A stretch of DNA of 64,000 nt from IMG/VR virus record IMGVR_UViG_3300045999_008257, positions 1 to 64,000 of that record. One strand, written 5' to 3'. The notes beneath the pieces were generated by a model. That model was given only the letters and a program-made list of their open reading frames with translations, was not told the origin of the DNA and ran no database searches. Each line of letters opens with the position of its first letter. The stretch's first letter is position 1. This document shows positions 40,216-48,160 of the stretch, piece after piece. Source of the DNA: a virus. A program made the translations under genes and the position numbers.

Positions 40216-41640
40216 TTACTTGTTTTGATTTTTGCGTTTTTTCTGTGACTTGATTTGTTCTGGTAATACAAGACCTTTGATCTTGGCAATCCTTGCATTT
40301 AACCGTGCCCAATCTTCTAAATCTTTGAACTTAAAATGTCCAGTACCTTTTTTGAATAGCTTAAACTCAAAAAATCCCCAGTCATACAAGCCGCCTGGCG
40401 CAAGGCGATCAAATCCACATTCAGGTTTTTCCATTTCTTCATATTTTCGTCCGGTAATATAGCACAGCGCTTTGATCAAATCATCTACACTTCGACCCGC
40501 ATCGCTATGGCGACTAAAGCAAACCCCTGCGCCCATGATATGAGGCTTGGCTGCATCAGGTATGATAAATTTTTGACCAAATAAATACTGTTCATTGGTT
40601 GCCCATCCCTCTACTTGCCAGCGATTATCTTTTATGTGTTTTGTTAAATTATCAAATACTGCTTCAATAGCTCGATCAATTCGCTGATCAGTGGTCCCTG
40701 CAATAATCTGTAGCATTCTAAATAAATTTCTTTCCGTAAACGGCACTTGTTCCTGTTGTTCAACAAATTTGTTTATATCACCCTGCAGTTGACTGGTAGC
40801 CTTTTCACGAGGCAGCATCTCAGCAATCACAGACTTCCAGAAGTCTTTTTGTAATTCCTTTCGGAATCGTGATCGCGAAGGCGCACATCCATCAAGAGTG
40901 ATTTGAATTCCTAGCTCACCCTTGTAAATACCGCCTATTTGAGCCTGTAGTCGCACACCAGCTTCTAATTGTTGATCATAAATTTTGCAAGCCTCAACAT
41001 ATCTATTAACTAGATCCCTTGATCGACGATAAGGGATAATCCCTTCTCCTTGCGCTTCTATTTCATCAGGCCCCAGAAAAAAACCTTCAAATTCATCACC
41101 GCCAGAAGATCGCCGCCCAGGTTTTATTAAACGAACCATGCCAATCTCGCAACGAGTTGTGCGCTCGGCATTTTCAAATACTGGCCCTAAATTTAAGCGA
41201 CTTCCATAATCATTGATTAGTACGCGCAGCTCTCGACAAGCGCGAAAATTATGACGACTTTCGTCAATCGTCGACCAGTTACATAGGCTTACTATCTCAC
41301 AGCCGAGCGGCGCAATCTTCCAAGCGTGAAGAATATGATGCTCATCTGCGCTAAACGGCGGATTCATCGCGATCACATCCGCATGGCTGATCTGCTCTGC
41401 CTGAACCTGTAGCCAATCGCCGCCAATCAACTGGCAGCCAGGGATTGCCGCGAGGATGACCCTTAGCTGTGGCTCAACTTCAGCCGCGAGCACGTCTGTA
41501 GCGCCGCGATCCATGGCTTCTTTCACTAGGTTGCCGCTACCTGCACTGGGCTCCACTACCGTGCGACCACGCAGATCCAGCGGATCTAGCATGGTGGCCG
41601 CTACTTCGGATGGCGTGGGGTAGAAGTCGGGGTTAAACAT
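40216..41640 (-). CDS. Adenine-type DNA methyltransferase with DUF4942-like C-terminus (474 aa)
   Basis: N-terminal methyltransferase: DFYPTPSEVAATMLDPL, SAM-binding VVEPSAGSGNLVKEAMD and the catalytic VIAMNPPFSADEH (NPPF, typical of N6-adenine enzymes). From about residue 215 a second region (YKGELGIQITLDGCAPSRSR, then IEAVFDNLTKHIKDNRWQVE and WGFFEFKLFKKGTGHFKF) matches DUF4942-type phage proteins in overall layout. May modify phage DNA against host restriction. It methylates at an unknown site; the frequent GATC in this window is not proof of specificity. Confidence 0.82.
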   Translation of the reverse strand: MFNPDFYPTPSEVAATMLDPLDLRGRTVVEPSAGSGNLVKEAMDRGATDVLAAEVEPQLRVILAAIPGCQLIGGDWLQVQAEQISHADVIAMNPPFSADEHHILHAWKIAPLGCEIVSLCNWSTIDESRHNFRACRELRVLINDYGSRLNLGPVFENAERTTRCEIGMVRLIKPGRRSSGGDEFEGFFLGPDEIEAQGEGIIPYRRSRDLVNRYVEACKIYDQQLEAGVRLQAQIGGIYKGELGIQITLDGCAPSRSRFRKELQKDFWKSVIAEMLPREKATSQLQGDINKFVEQQEQVPFTERNLFRMLQIIAGTTDQRIDRAIEAVFDNLTKHIKDNRWQVEGWATNEQYLFGQKFIIPDAAKPHIMGAGVCFSRHSDAGRSVDDLIKALCYITGRKYEEMEKPECGFDRLAPGGLYDWGFFEFKLFKKGTGHFKFKDLEDWARLNARIAKIKGLVLPEQIKSQKKRKNQNK

Positions 41641-41667
41641 CGCTGGTCAAAAGCATCAAGACTAGAA

Positions 41668-42156
41668 TTAATTAGCTTTCTTTATTCTAACACTTTGACC
41701 CACAAGTAGCCATCTACAATTAGCGACCCAAGTATGTTCTATATCAGTATTAAGCAGAAAAACATCTCCTTCTTGAACGATGATATGTCTTCCTTGTGCA
41801 AGTAGGACGCAACTGTTAACTTCGTCGCCAGACTGAAAATTCTTTGATAGGTCTCTCGTTGAAACAAGTGCATTTACAGTCCACCCAAGCCCGGTATCTT
41901 CATGCGGAGTAACCGATCCTGCCCCGCAAAGATAAAAAGGGTTTGAGTAGCCGCCAACGCGATCTCTGAGCTTAGGCGTACACTCATTTAGTTCGCAGAT
42001 TGTTCGCAGCTCAGTCAAGATTGGATCTTCGCGTGATATTGGCTCAGGCCATGCATAACCCAATCCGTATCGCGTGCTTTCTCTTAGCATTTTCCTGTGA
42101 TAGCTCGTTTCATCTATGCTAATACTGCCTAGAATCTGTGGATTGCGTTTAGCCAT
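41668..42156 (-). CDS. 2OG-Fe(II) oxygenase-like or cupin-type protein (162 aa)
   Basis: Central TPHEDTGLGWTVNALVSTRD followed by HIIVQEGDVFLLNTDIEHTW. The H.D ... H arrangement (HED near residue 84 and EHTW near 145) on a double-stranded beta-helix is that of 2-oxoglutarate/Fe(II) oxygenases. A second-shell arginine (VGQSVRIKK) is near the end. No substrate can be read. Adjacent to the methyltransferase gene, so DNA base modification is one possibility. Confidence 0.6.
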   Translation of the reverse strand: MAKRNPQILGSISIDETSYHRKMLRESTRYGLGYAWPEPISREDPILTELRTICELNECTPKLRDRVGGYSNPFYLCGAGSVTPHEDTGLGWTVNALVSTRDLSKNFQSGDEVNSCVLLAQGRHIIVQEGDVFLLNTDIEHTWVANCRWLLVGQSVRIKKAN

Positions 42157-42182
42157 TGGTAGTCACCAGGGATGATGTTGAA

Positions 42183-42205
42183 GGGGCCGCCGCAGGAGCG
42201 GCCCC
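42183..42205 (-). terminator. Strong hairpin, probable terminator of the Pro-Ala gene
   Basis: GGGGCCGC and GCGGCCCC form an 8-bp stem with a 7-base loop. Only a short TTC follows on the minus strand, so termination may be partial. Confidence 0.5.
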
Positions 42206-42212
42206 ACTGAAA

Positions 42213-42605
42213 TCAGGCGGCCACTACCTTCAGCGAAGTCCGCTTAGGCGCCCGCTTGGCTGGGCGGGAACGCTTCGGATCTGGCGTAGCAGGAGGAGCG
42301 GGAGGAGCGGCTACGGCGGCCTTTTTGGTGTAGGTGCGTGGTTTGCGGACTGGGGCGATCGTGATGGGCTCAGAAGTGACGGTGGGTGCTGGTGCTGGTG
42401 CTGGTGCTGGTGCAACCCCCAGAACTGCAACCCACCAGGCGGCGAGCTGATCATTTCTGGTGTCGATCGCAATGCACAGCTCACCGCCCAGCCAGTAGAC
42501 CAGTTCGGCGGTGGTGATCGCGAGAGCAATCAGGGGTGTGATGACGCGGGCTGCGATTTCCAGATTGCGGCCAATGTTGGCGGAGGAAAAATCAGATGGT
42601 TTCAT
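42213..42605 (-). CDS. Membrane protein with Ala-Pro linker and basic tail (130 aa)
   Basis: ATG 42605 gives MKPSDFSSANIGRNLEIAAR, then one or two hydrophobic segments (VITPLIALAITTAELVYWLG, LAAWWVAVLGV). An APAPAPAP linker (DNA: tandem GGTGCT) and a lysine/arginine-rich tail (RPAKRAPKRTSLKVVAA) follow. A TTG at 42698 in the same frame would extend it. The basic tail could reach nucleic acid or the membrane surface. No family recognised. Confidence 0.5.
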   Translation of the reverse strand: MKPSDFSSANIGRNLEIAARVITPLIALAITTAELVYWLGGELCIAIDTRNDQLAAWWVAVLGVAPAPAPAPAPTVTSEPITIAPVRKPRTYTKKAAVAAPPAPPATPDPKRSRPAKRAPKRTSLKVVAA

Positions 42606-42730
42606 GGCGGAAAAGGGTGTGGTTTGAGTGGATGGTGGCCGGGGCCATCTCAGGGCCTCGCCGGCTGCTGAGGCTGTCTCTGTCGCCTCATGTGCCAATC
42701 ATAGGGTGCGTTGCCGCCAGGGGGCGGATC

Positions 42731-42750
42731 TGTAACAATCTGTTGTAATT
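42731..42750 (-). promoter_or_regulatory. Middle-type motif AATTACAACAGATTGTTACA
   Basis: Reads leftward ahead of the gene at 42213. Nearly identical to the copy at 46065 over 19 bases (one mismatch). Contains TGTT/AACA half-sites separated by 3 bases. Promoter or operator role inferred. Confidence 0.55.
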
Positions 42751-42763
42751 GACCTGAGGCATG

Positions 42764-42787
42764 AAAAAGCCCCGAACCTGCGGGGCT
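42764..42787 (-). terminator. Rho-independent terminator
   Basis: On the minus strand AGCCCCG - loop CAGGTT - CGGGGCT followed by TTTT. Ends the operon from 43659 to 42806, directly before the next promoter-like motif. Confidence 0.85.
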
Positions 42788-42805
42788 GTCGTCAACGAGC
42801 TGTCG

Positions 42806-43072
42806 CTATTTGGCGCGGCGATGATCAAGCGCGTGCATTTCCCACCGCTCGGCATACTCATAAACTCGCTGGAGCATCTGCAGTGCTTCAGTGCGCTCAT
42901 CGCGAGCCTGTTGCCATGCGTCGGGATCCTGAGGATAAAAATCCCGTGCATTACAGGTTGCTGCAACTAAAGCATCAGAGGCTTGGCTAACGGCCTTGCG
43001 CACTGCGCGATACTCAGTATATAGGCTATCTGCGCCGGTTCCGTTTAGGTGGATTGTTGGAAGGGTGGTCAT
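42806..43072 (-). CDS. Small helical protein (88 aa)
   Basis: MTTLPTIHLNGTGADSLYTE, then VRKAVSQASDALVAATCNAR and DPDAWQQARDERTEALQML. Helical and charged, of a kind common in cyanophage accessory operons. Function unknown. Confidence 0.6.
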   Translation of the reverse strand: MTTLPTIHLNGTGADSLYTEYRAVRKAVSQASDALVAATCNARDFYPQDPDAWQQARDERTEALQMLQRVYEYAERWEMHALDHRRAK

Positions 43073-43107
43073 GGCTTGTAAGTGAGAAGGTTTGAGCGAA
43101 AGGTGGG

Positions 43108-43284
43108 TCAGAATAAGTCAACCAAAAGAGGCCAATTGGGCATGGAAGGATCATAAGCCGCTTCAAGAGCCGGCTTAAGTCGATCCGTTGTGACGTGAAA
43201 CGCGCCACCAGGGGTGGGCCAGTCGTGATAGTTCCACCCAACGGAAGTTTGATCAAGAATCTCTTGGACGGTAGGGGTGGTCAT
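43108..43284 (-). CDS. Small hypothetical protein (58 aa)
   Basis: ATG 43284 gives MTTPTVQEILDQTSVGWNYH, then HDWPTPGGAFHVTTDRLKPA. The N-terminal MTTPTVQE start shared in style with neighbouring small genes supports this ATG over the further upstream one at 43323. Function unknown. Confidence 0.5.
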   Translation of the reverse strand: MTTPTVQEILDQTSVGWNYHDWPTPGGAFHVTTDRLKPALEAAYDPSMPNWPLLVDLF

Positions 43285-43335
43285 GGGTTGCACAGTAGAA
43301 GAGATAGACCAAGGAGAATTCAAGGGTGAAGCTTG

Positions 43336-43659
43336 TTATGGTTGAGCTGTAGCCAAAAAAGGAGCCAGAAAATCCTTGATGTAATCAACCGATTCCCCCT
43401 TTGAGAGGAACTGGCTGTTAAAGCTCCAATGATATTGCATTAGGCCCTCAAAGGGCTTGCAATCATCTTCGCGATGAATTACTACAATCAAAGTTTCAAA
43501 TTCTCTTTGACACTGAAAAATTGTGTCACCAGCTTTTAGCCAATTGTAGTTGTATGCAGAAAAGCCTGGATGCCATTGAAATCGTCCAAGGCTCCATCCA
43601 GCCGATTCGAGAAGATTTTGAACTTTCTCGATTCTACTTGAAGTGAAGGCGTCGGTCAT
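43336..43659 (-). CDS. Hypothetical protein (107 aa)
   Basis: ATG 43659 gives MTDAFTSSRIEKVQNLLESA, then GRFQWHPGFSAYNYNWLKAG and TLIVVIHREDDCKPFEGL. Looks like a small alpha/beta protein. A longer start at 43722 is possible. Function unknown. Confidence 0.55.
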   Translation of the reverse strand: MTDAFTSSRIEKVQNLLESAGWSLGRFQWHPGFSAYNYNWLKAGDTIFQCQREFETLIVVIHREDDCKPFEGLMQYHWSFNSQFLSKGESVDYIKDFLAPFLATAQP

Positions 43660-43800
43660 AATAAAAGCGCGATTGAGTGCCGGTCGGATCTCTCCTCCCG
43701 ATGCACTGATCATAAGACGCAAGGCCAGTGCACGGGATCAATCTGTCGCAATTCGTCACAAAGCCCACTCAATGCGCTAAACTGCTCAGGCCGATACCAA

Positions 43801-44121
43801 ATGGCCATGACTGACTCCCTGCCGTTCGATGCCACCGACACCCCTGATCTGACTGATGATCGCGTGTCTGATGTGATGGCGCAACTTGATGAATGTGAAT
43901 TTTCAGCGGATGAATATCACAAGCTTGCAGAAACAATTCTGATGTCTTTGGCTGTTAGCTATGAAGACTCCGTTTCTCAAGAAATGGAGCGCGAGGAAGT
44001 TATGTTTTTAACTTCAATGGCAACACGGTTTCAAGGCGCTTATGAATTGATTCATATTGGAGATGACGACGAAGACGACAATGATGGCGACAATGATGAT
44101 GATTTTGAAGATGAAGATTAA
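43801..44121 (+). CDS. Acidic protein with Asp/Glu tail (106 aa)
   Basis: MAMTDSLPFDATDTPDLTDD, a helical middle (DEYHKLAETILMSLAVSYED) and an extreme C-terminal tail of Asp/Glu/Asn (GDDDEDDNDGDNDDDFEDED). It is the only rightward gene inside the leftward cluster and has its own terminator. Such acidity can mimic DNA and inhibit DNA-binding host proteins, or act as a protein chaperone; neither is shown. Confidence 0.65.
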   Translation: MAMTDSLPFDATDTPDLTDDRVSDVMAQLDECEFSADEYHKLAETILMSLAVSYEDSVSQEMEREEVMFLTSMATRFQGAYELIHIGDDDEDDNDGDNDDDFEDED

Positions 44122-44147
44122 TTGTCGCTAGCCAATTCGCAAGACAA

Positions 44148-44171
44148 GGCTGATAATTGTCAGCCTTTTTT
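44148..44171 (+). terminator. Rho-independent terminator of the acidic protein gene
   Basis: GGCTGA - TAATTG - TCAGCC followed by six Ts; it overlaps the stop codon of the convergent gene. Confidence 0.85.
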
Positions 44172-44549
44172 GTGCTTGGGCATATATGAGTGAAGTTGGT
44201 TAATTAATGTCTTTAAGTCATCTTCTGAAAGCGTATCAACAGCATGACCAACTTGTTGCAGCCTGAATCTAGCAGCAACTCGCAATCGCCTCATTTGAAT
44301 AGCTTTTTCAATTTCTTGCTTTTCTTCTTTGGTTGGAATCCACGCAAAAACATGACTCCATGGATCACGACTGCTTCCTCTTAATTCACCATTTGACTTG
44401 TAAAATACATGCTTTTCTGTAGCAAACGTTGCCTTGGTTGCTTTCGTAACCTCAAGAAGCATGGTTGAAGTGTGATCAGTAACAGCAATGATGTCGCCGA
44501 TTTTTATGTCTTGAAAGTTTTGGTTTTTTGTTGATTGAAGTAAACTCAT
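44160..44549 (-). CDS. Hypothetical protein (129 aa)
   Basis: ATG 44549 gives MSLLQSTKNQNFQDIKIGDI, then IAVTDHTSTMLLEVTKATKA. A C-terminal helical part follows (MRRLRVAARFRLQQVGHAVD, TLSEDDLKTLINQLHSYMPK). SH3-like beta start with a basic helical end. No family recognised. Confidence 0.55.
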   Translation of the reverse strand: MSLLQSTKNQNFQDIKIGDIIAVTDHTSTMLLEVTKATKATFATEKHVFYKSNGELRGSSRDPWSHVFAWIPTKEEKQEIEKAIQMRRLRVAARFRLQQVGHAVDTLSEDDLKTLINQLHSYMPKHKKG

Positions 44550-44589
44550 GGCAATAGAAAGGGTTAAATCGTAAAAACCTAAAAGCCAA

Positions 44590-44847
44590 TCAAAGAAAGT
44601 CAGCCATGCAAACTTCGATTTCATTTTGCACACCATAAAATGCATTTCCTTTTGTAATCTGTTTATGCATTTCCCATTCATAAATATGCGCAGTCATGCC
44701 ATCCAAGGCTTGTCCATTTTCAGTAGATATTTTATCCATCGTCCACGGTGCTTCAAGCGCTTTTTCTTTGGCTTGATCTTCATTTTCTGCTTCAAGTTCC
44801 ACGGAAATTGAACCTGTGCATGGAATAAAAACAGTGAATCTTGGCAT
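44590..44847 (-). CDS. Small phage-type protein (85 aa)
   Basis: ATG 44847 gives MPRFTVFIPCTGSISVELEA, then ENEDQAKEKALEAPW and THIYEWEMHKQITKGNA-like sequence. The "F.V.IPV.G.....VEAE..E.A...AL" layout is common in small phage proteins. Start supported by position just after the promoter region; the longer form to 44958 adds a hydrophobic stretch. Confidence 0.6.
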   Translation of the reverse strand: MPRFTVFIPCTGSISVELEAENEDQAKEKALEAPWTMDKISTENGQALDGMTAHIYEWEMHKQITKGNAFYGVQNEIEVCMADFL

Positions 44848-44930
44848 GGTAATTAAAAGGGTTGAACTGATTGCCCTTTCTTGGATCATAGCGCAGAGCA
44901 AGATGACCAGCGCCGTGCTGATGTAAAACT

Positions 44931-44942
44931 TTACAATTGTAA
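44931..44942 (-). promoter_or_regulatory. Perfect palindrome TTACAATTGTAA before the 44847 gene
   Basis: 12-bp perfect palindrome about 85 bases upstream of ATG 44847; on the minus strand ATTACAATTGTAAAGTTTTA resembles the middle-type motif. Operator or promoter role inferred. Confidence 0.4.
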
Positions 44943-44955
44943 TTGCGTCAAAACA

Positions 44956-44982
44956 CAAAAAAAGCCCGGACTAGCCGGGCTT
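44956..44982 (-). terminator. Rho-independent terminator after the DUF932 gene
   Basis: AAGCCCGG and CCGGGCTT form an 8-bp stem with a 5-base loop; seven Ts follow on the minus strand. Confidence 0.92.
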
Positions 44983-45003
44983 GATTACAATTGCGTGAGC
45001 TGA

Positions 45004-45981
45004 TCAGTTCACCCCACACAACTGCAGAGCGCTGCTCCTAGCTCGTTCGACCACGCGGCTGCCCTGCCCCCAGGTGGCAGACTGAAACCGGGTGGACAGC
45101 TTGCCATCGCGCAAGCTGGTTTCAACTTCCGTCACAGCGTTATATCCGCCCCACACGGTATTCTGAACGCCATCAAAATGTGTCCCATATCCACCAGCAT
45201 ACGCATTACGCAGTTTTTCCCACTTGCGAGGACAATCTTCAATCGTGCTCCTGATACCTTCAGGAGTTGCAACAGATGGCAAGTTATAGAGATGGATAAG
45301 CCATGTTTTGTAACTTTCAAAATCCATTGGTGTTTCCGCCATGCGCTTATATTCTTCTACGTGATTACCAAATGTTTGACGAGCAACGTCGATATTGCGC
45401 ATGATTTCATCAATTTGTGCAATGCCAATTTTTGTATGATTAACTGAAAACTGCTTGCTAGTTCTGCGCCCGTCCGCTTGAGCAAAACCTAACGTATTTT
45501 GACAAACAACACGAATATCTGTAAACATTCCGCCAAATGATGTCATGCCATCATGGCCAAGATAACCAACAAAATTACGATGAATTTTATCACCTTCAAC
45601 AATGCTTGCGTCAGTACCAAGAATTTTGCCGGTAAAGGCAATCCTGGCGCCCTTCTTGAGCACAACCACCGTATCCATAATGATGTCATCACGAAGCATT
45701 TCAGCTAATTGACATAATGTTTCGTTTTGGATCAATTCATACTGCGGCGAAACAGTGCCTAAAACTTCATTATTGTCCATACGACAAACAGCAACACGTT
45801 GATCAATTTGCTGATAAACGTCTTCGTTCTTAACAAATAGCGGACGCTTTTCAACCTCAAACAATGCGCCAGCGCGAGTGAAGGCTTCGCGAGCTGGCAA
45901 AGTGCCTTCAATGACTTCGCCGAGACCGTGCCAGGCACGCTCGCCATTCATCATGATGCCGGAGTGGAAGTTGTGAGCCAT
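45004..45981 (-). CDS. DUF932 / TIGR03299 phage-plasmid protein (325 aa)
   Basis: Starts MAHNFHSGIMMNGERAWHGL and contains AFTRAGALFEVEKRPLFV, SPQYELIQNETLCQLAEML, VGYLGHDGMTSFGGMFTDIR and VVCQNTLGFA. This is the typical DUF932 pattern (AWHGLG..., VSP.Y...QN.E....), widespread in phages and plasmids. The function is unknown; some members have been linked to DNA recombination. Preceded by a middle-type motif with a long leader, followed by a strong terminator, so it is monocistronic. Confidence 0.88.
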   Translation of the reverse strand: MAHNFHSGIMMNGERAWHGLGEVIEGTLPAREAFTRAGALFEVEKRPLFVKNEDVYQQIDQRVAVCRMDNNEVLGTVSPQYELIQNETLCQLAEMLRDDIIMDTVVVLKKGARIAFTGKILGTDASIVEGDKIHRNFVGYLGHDGMTSFGGMFTDIRVVCQNTLGFAQADGRRTSKQFSVNHTKIGIAQIDEIMRNIDVARQTFGNHVEEYKRMAETPMDFESYKTWLIHLYNLPSVATPEGIRSTIEDCPRKWEKLRNAYAGGYGTHFDGVQNTVWGGYNAVTEVETSLRDGKLSTRFQSATWGQGSRVVERARSSALQLCGVN

Positions 45982-46064
45982 GGTCGTGGGGATAGGGTTT
46001 GCGTCGGGCTTTGTCCGCCTGACTCCCGTATCCTATGCGCAGGATGCGACGGGATGAGTGGCCC

Positions 46065-46084
46065 TGTAACACTCTGTTGTAATC
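46065..46084 (-). promoter_or_regulatory. Middle-type motif GATTACAACAGAGTGTTACA
   Basis: Reads leftward ahead of the DUF932 gene, about 85 bases upstream of its ATG. One mismatch to the copy at 42731 over 19 bases. Confidence 0.55.
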
Positions 46085-46086
46085 CC

Positions 46087-46260
46087 CTACCAGTCTCCGA
46101 TCTCATGACACAGAACCACGATGGTGCCGGGAGCTGCTCCTGCTAGATCTAGCGCTGAGGAGATGGCATGGGTTCGATCGCGGGCCATCGGTTCAACGGT
46201 TTCGCGCTGATCACCCATGGCCAGCAGCACATGCCATGGGCGGGGTGTGGGGTTAGTCAT
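46087..46260 (-). CDS. Small hypothetical protein (57 aa)
   Basis: ATG 46260 gives MTNPTPRPWHVLLAMGDQRE, then AISSALDLAGAAPGTIVVLC. Looks like a small alpha/beta protein of the kind "PRPW.VL......E.A..L......A.....PGT.V...E". Overlaps the previous stop (ATGACTAA). Confidence 0.55.
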   Translation of the reverse strand: MTNPTPRPWHVLLAMGDQRETVEPMARDRTHAISSALDLAGAAPGTIVVLCHEIGDW

Positions 46261-46666
46261 CTGCGACAACATCGTATAAGCGCGAAGCAGCACCGCTGTT
46301 CGCCCTGCCGTGGATCAAGATCTCTTTGATTTTGCTATAATCTTCGACCCTGGCCATGCGTGCGCGGCGCCCAGCATTTACAGCTAAAGTTGGAATTTTG
46401 TTGTTCAACTTAAAGCATGTGTAACCAGATCTAGACTTAAACACTGTTGCCATTTTTCGCTCAACTGCAATCATTAACGTGCGTCTCAAAATGCCTGGCT
46501 GAACCTCTATACCACAAGCATCTTTAACCCACCAAGAAAGCGTTTCACGGCTGCAACCACAACGCAAACAATTTTTGTGAGGATCCAAAGAATTTGTTAT
46601 GCAAATTAACGTCCAAAAATACTGAAAGCACAGCTCGTTGTAAACAGTAGAATCAGTTATTAGCAT
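46253..46666 (-). CDS. Hypothetical protein, possible regulator (137 aa)
   Basis: ATG 46666 gives MLITDSTVYNELCFQYFWTL, then a cysteine-containing segment NCLRCGCSRETLSWWVKDAC and MATVFKSRSGYTCFKLNNK. Winged-helix-like spacing is possible but not convincing. Overlaps both neighbours by small stretches, so it belongs to the coupled operon. Confidence 0.5.
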   Translation of the reverse strand: MLITDSTVYNELCFQYFWTLICITNSLDPHKNCLRCGCSRETLSWWVKDACGIEVQPGILRRTLMIAVERKMATVFKSRSGYTCFKLNNKIPTLAVNAGRRARMARVEDYSKIKEILIHGRANSGAASRLYDVVADD

Positions 46667-46838
46667 GTTCTTTCTCGTTCTCAAAACGATTCAAAGCCAC
46701 AAAAAGATACTCAGGTATTTCTTCCCATAAACAACCGTCGTAATTGTCAATGCCCCAGTAAAAACGACCGCCTTCTTGTTTTACCTCAAGGTTGCCATAG
46801 TAGTTGCCAATAGTCCCAACTTTTCTTATGTTAGCCAT
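46653..46838 (-). CDS. Small hypothetical protein (61 aa)
   Basis: ATG 46838 gives MANIRKVGTIGNYYGNLEVK, then YWGIDNYDGCLWEEIPEYLF. Phage-type small protein with the "IGNYYG.L.V......YW.I...D...W..I" layout. Overlaps the previous stop by a few bases. Confidence 0.6.
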   Translation of the reverse strand: MANIRKVGTIGNYYGNLEVKQEGGRFYWGIDNYDGCLWEEIPEYLFVALNRFENEKEHANN

Positions 46839-47157
46839 TGGCCCTTTCCTCTCTAAGCATGACATCAGCCGCGTCATACAGGGCTTGGCGAGAGTTGTTT
46901 AGCCCGTCGCGCTCAATCGCATCAGCTAGGGCCAGGAACTGCGTCCGAGTGTCGCGGCGCTGCGACTGTCGGTAATGATAGCCTACGTGGAAGTTACTAG
47001 AAAGCCTGTTTTCCTGAGGAAGAATCCTATCAACTGCCGATCGAATAGCGACAGCAGAAATCTGCGCGGCGATAGGTGCAAACGCAGGATGATCGCCATT
47101 GACAAACGCATCTAGCGCGTCTCTCGCAGCAGAATTTGGCGGGATGGGAGCGGTCAT
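46831..47157 (-). CDS. Hypothetical protein (108 aa)
   Basis: ATG 47157 gives MTAPIPPNSAARDALDAFVN, then AAQISAVAIRSAVDRILPQE and QFLALADAIERDGLNNSRQA. Helical. The longer frame to 47331 reads as low-quality sequence, so the inner ATG is preferred. Function unknown. Confidence 0.55.
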   Translation of the reverse strand: MTAPIPPNSAARDALDAFVNGDHPAFAPIAAQISAVAIRSAVDRILPQENRLSSNFHVGYHYRQSQRRDTRTQFLALADAIERDGLNNSRQALYDAADVMLREERANG

Positions 47158-47300
47158 GAGTGGAATGAGGTGATAAAAGCGGCGCAGCCGATACAAGCAA
47201 CTTACAAGCATGCTCGTATTTATACAAGCGTGCTCGTAAATACTCGTACGACTTTGAGGGAAGGTGTGAGCCGTCGGAATAGGCCAGGCGGATGGTGGTG

Positions 47301-47774
47301 TCAGGAATGAACGAATACTGGCCGCTCGCAATTTTCAACGGCCCAGCGCAGCCAATAGGCCAGCCATTCGCCACGACGCAAAACAGGATCATAGCGAGGA
47401 TCTAGCGGCGCATACTGAGCGACATGATCTGGATGTTTTGCCTTGTAAGCAGCAAGACGGCGCTCAACTTCTTCAACATGCTCAATAGTAATCGGCGCCG
47501 CTCTTGAGTATTCAGACATTAACGGATACCGCGTATTTCCGTTGATTTTTGTTTCATCTAATCCACCGTTTTTGCTGTCAAACATGATATGCAGCAAGCC
47601 AAGGCTTTCCATGCTTTCGTACCAAGCCCTATAAGATGGCCATCTTTGATTTTCGCAGTCAGTCGGTTCGCCATAAGCCGGAGCATCATCACGCCTGACA
47701 ATTTTGCAATCAATTTGTACATATTCTTCGTTGTAATCTATTAATGCTTCTCCGATTCGCAAGTCGTGTCCCAT
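47301..47774 (-). CDS. Hypothetical protein (157 aa)
   Basis: ATG 47774 gives MGHDLRIGEALIDYNEEYVQ, then WPSYRAWYESMESLGLLHIM and the C-terminal YDPVLRRGEWLAYWLRWAVE. Tryptophan-rich. The "DLRIG.A.IDY.......V.......DAPA" layout is seen in phage accessory proteins. No function known. Confidence 0.6.
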   Translation of the reverse strand: MGHDLRIGEALIDYNEEYVQIDCKIVRRDDAPAYGEPTDCENQRWPSYRAWYESMESLGLLHIMFDSKNGGLDETKINGNTRYPLMSEYSRAAPITIEHVEEVERRLAAYKAKHPDHVAQYAPLDPRYDPVLRRGEWLAYWLRWAVENCERPVFVHS

Positions 47775-47830
47775 GGGTGGAAGTGCGGTGGGGTGCGGTG
47801 GGGTGGTGTGATGTGGCGCCATCACAGATG

Positions 47831-48094
47831 TCACCAGTATTCATCTCGCTCTCTAAACCAGCGCTTAACATGACGTTGAATGCGACGGCACTTTTCCTGG
47901 CCTTTTCCTGCTACCAGGGGAGGATTGCAAGACTCAGGGCTAAACCTATGACACGAGCCAAGCGGAACCGGATGAATTGGCGGCCATTCAATCCATGGCC
48001 AAGCCATAGTTCTTGCAAAGAATTGGGCGGCAGATTGACAGGCAAAAAGATAATCGGCGTGTTCTGTTTCAACAACGTAAATAGGCTTGATCAT
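47831..48094 (-). CDS. Hypothetical protein (87 aa)
   Basis: ATG 48094 gives MIKPIYVVETEHADYLFACQ, then SAAQFFARTMAWPWIEWPPI and ends VKRWFRERDEYW. A compact aromatic-rich protein. No family recognised. Confidence 0.5.
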   Translation of the reverse strand: MIKPIYVVETEHADYLFACQSAAQFFARTMAWPWIEWPPIHPVPLGSCHRFSPESCNPPLVAGKGQEKCRRIQRHVKRWFRERDEYW

Positions 48095-48119
48095 TAGAGG
48101 ATGTGCGGTGGGGCGATGC

Positions 48120-48150
48120 AAGCCCGTCGGGATGAGTTCCTGACGGGCTT
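48120..48150 (-). terminator. Long hairpin, possible terminator
   Basis: AAGCCCGTC and GACGGGCTT form a 9-bp stem after the gene at 48161. Only TTG follows on the minus strand, so it may act as a processing signal rather than a full terminator. Confidence 0.5.
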
Positions 48151-48160
48151 ATGACACGAT

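Noticed and set aside
42388-42411. Tandem GGTGCT repeat as a regulatory element
   Set aside because: It simply encodes the Ala-Pro linker of the membrane protein at 42213.
47744-48097. Rightward open frame opposite the small leftward genes
   Set aside because: Composition and position show it to be a shadow of the leftward genes at 47301 and 47831.
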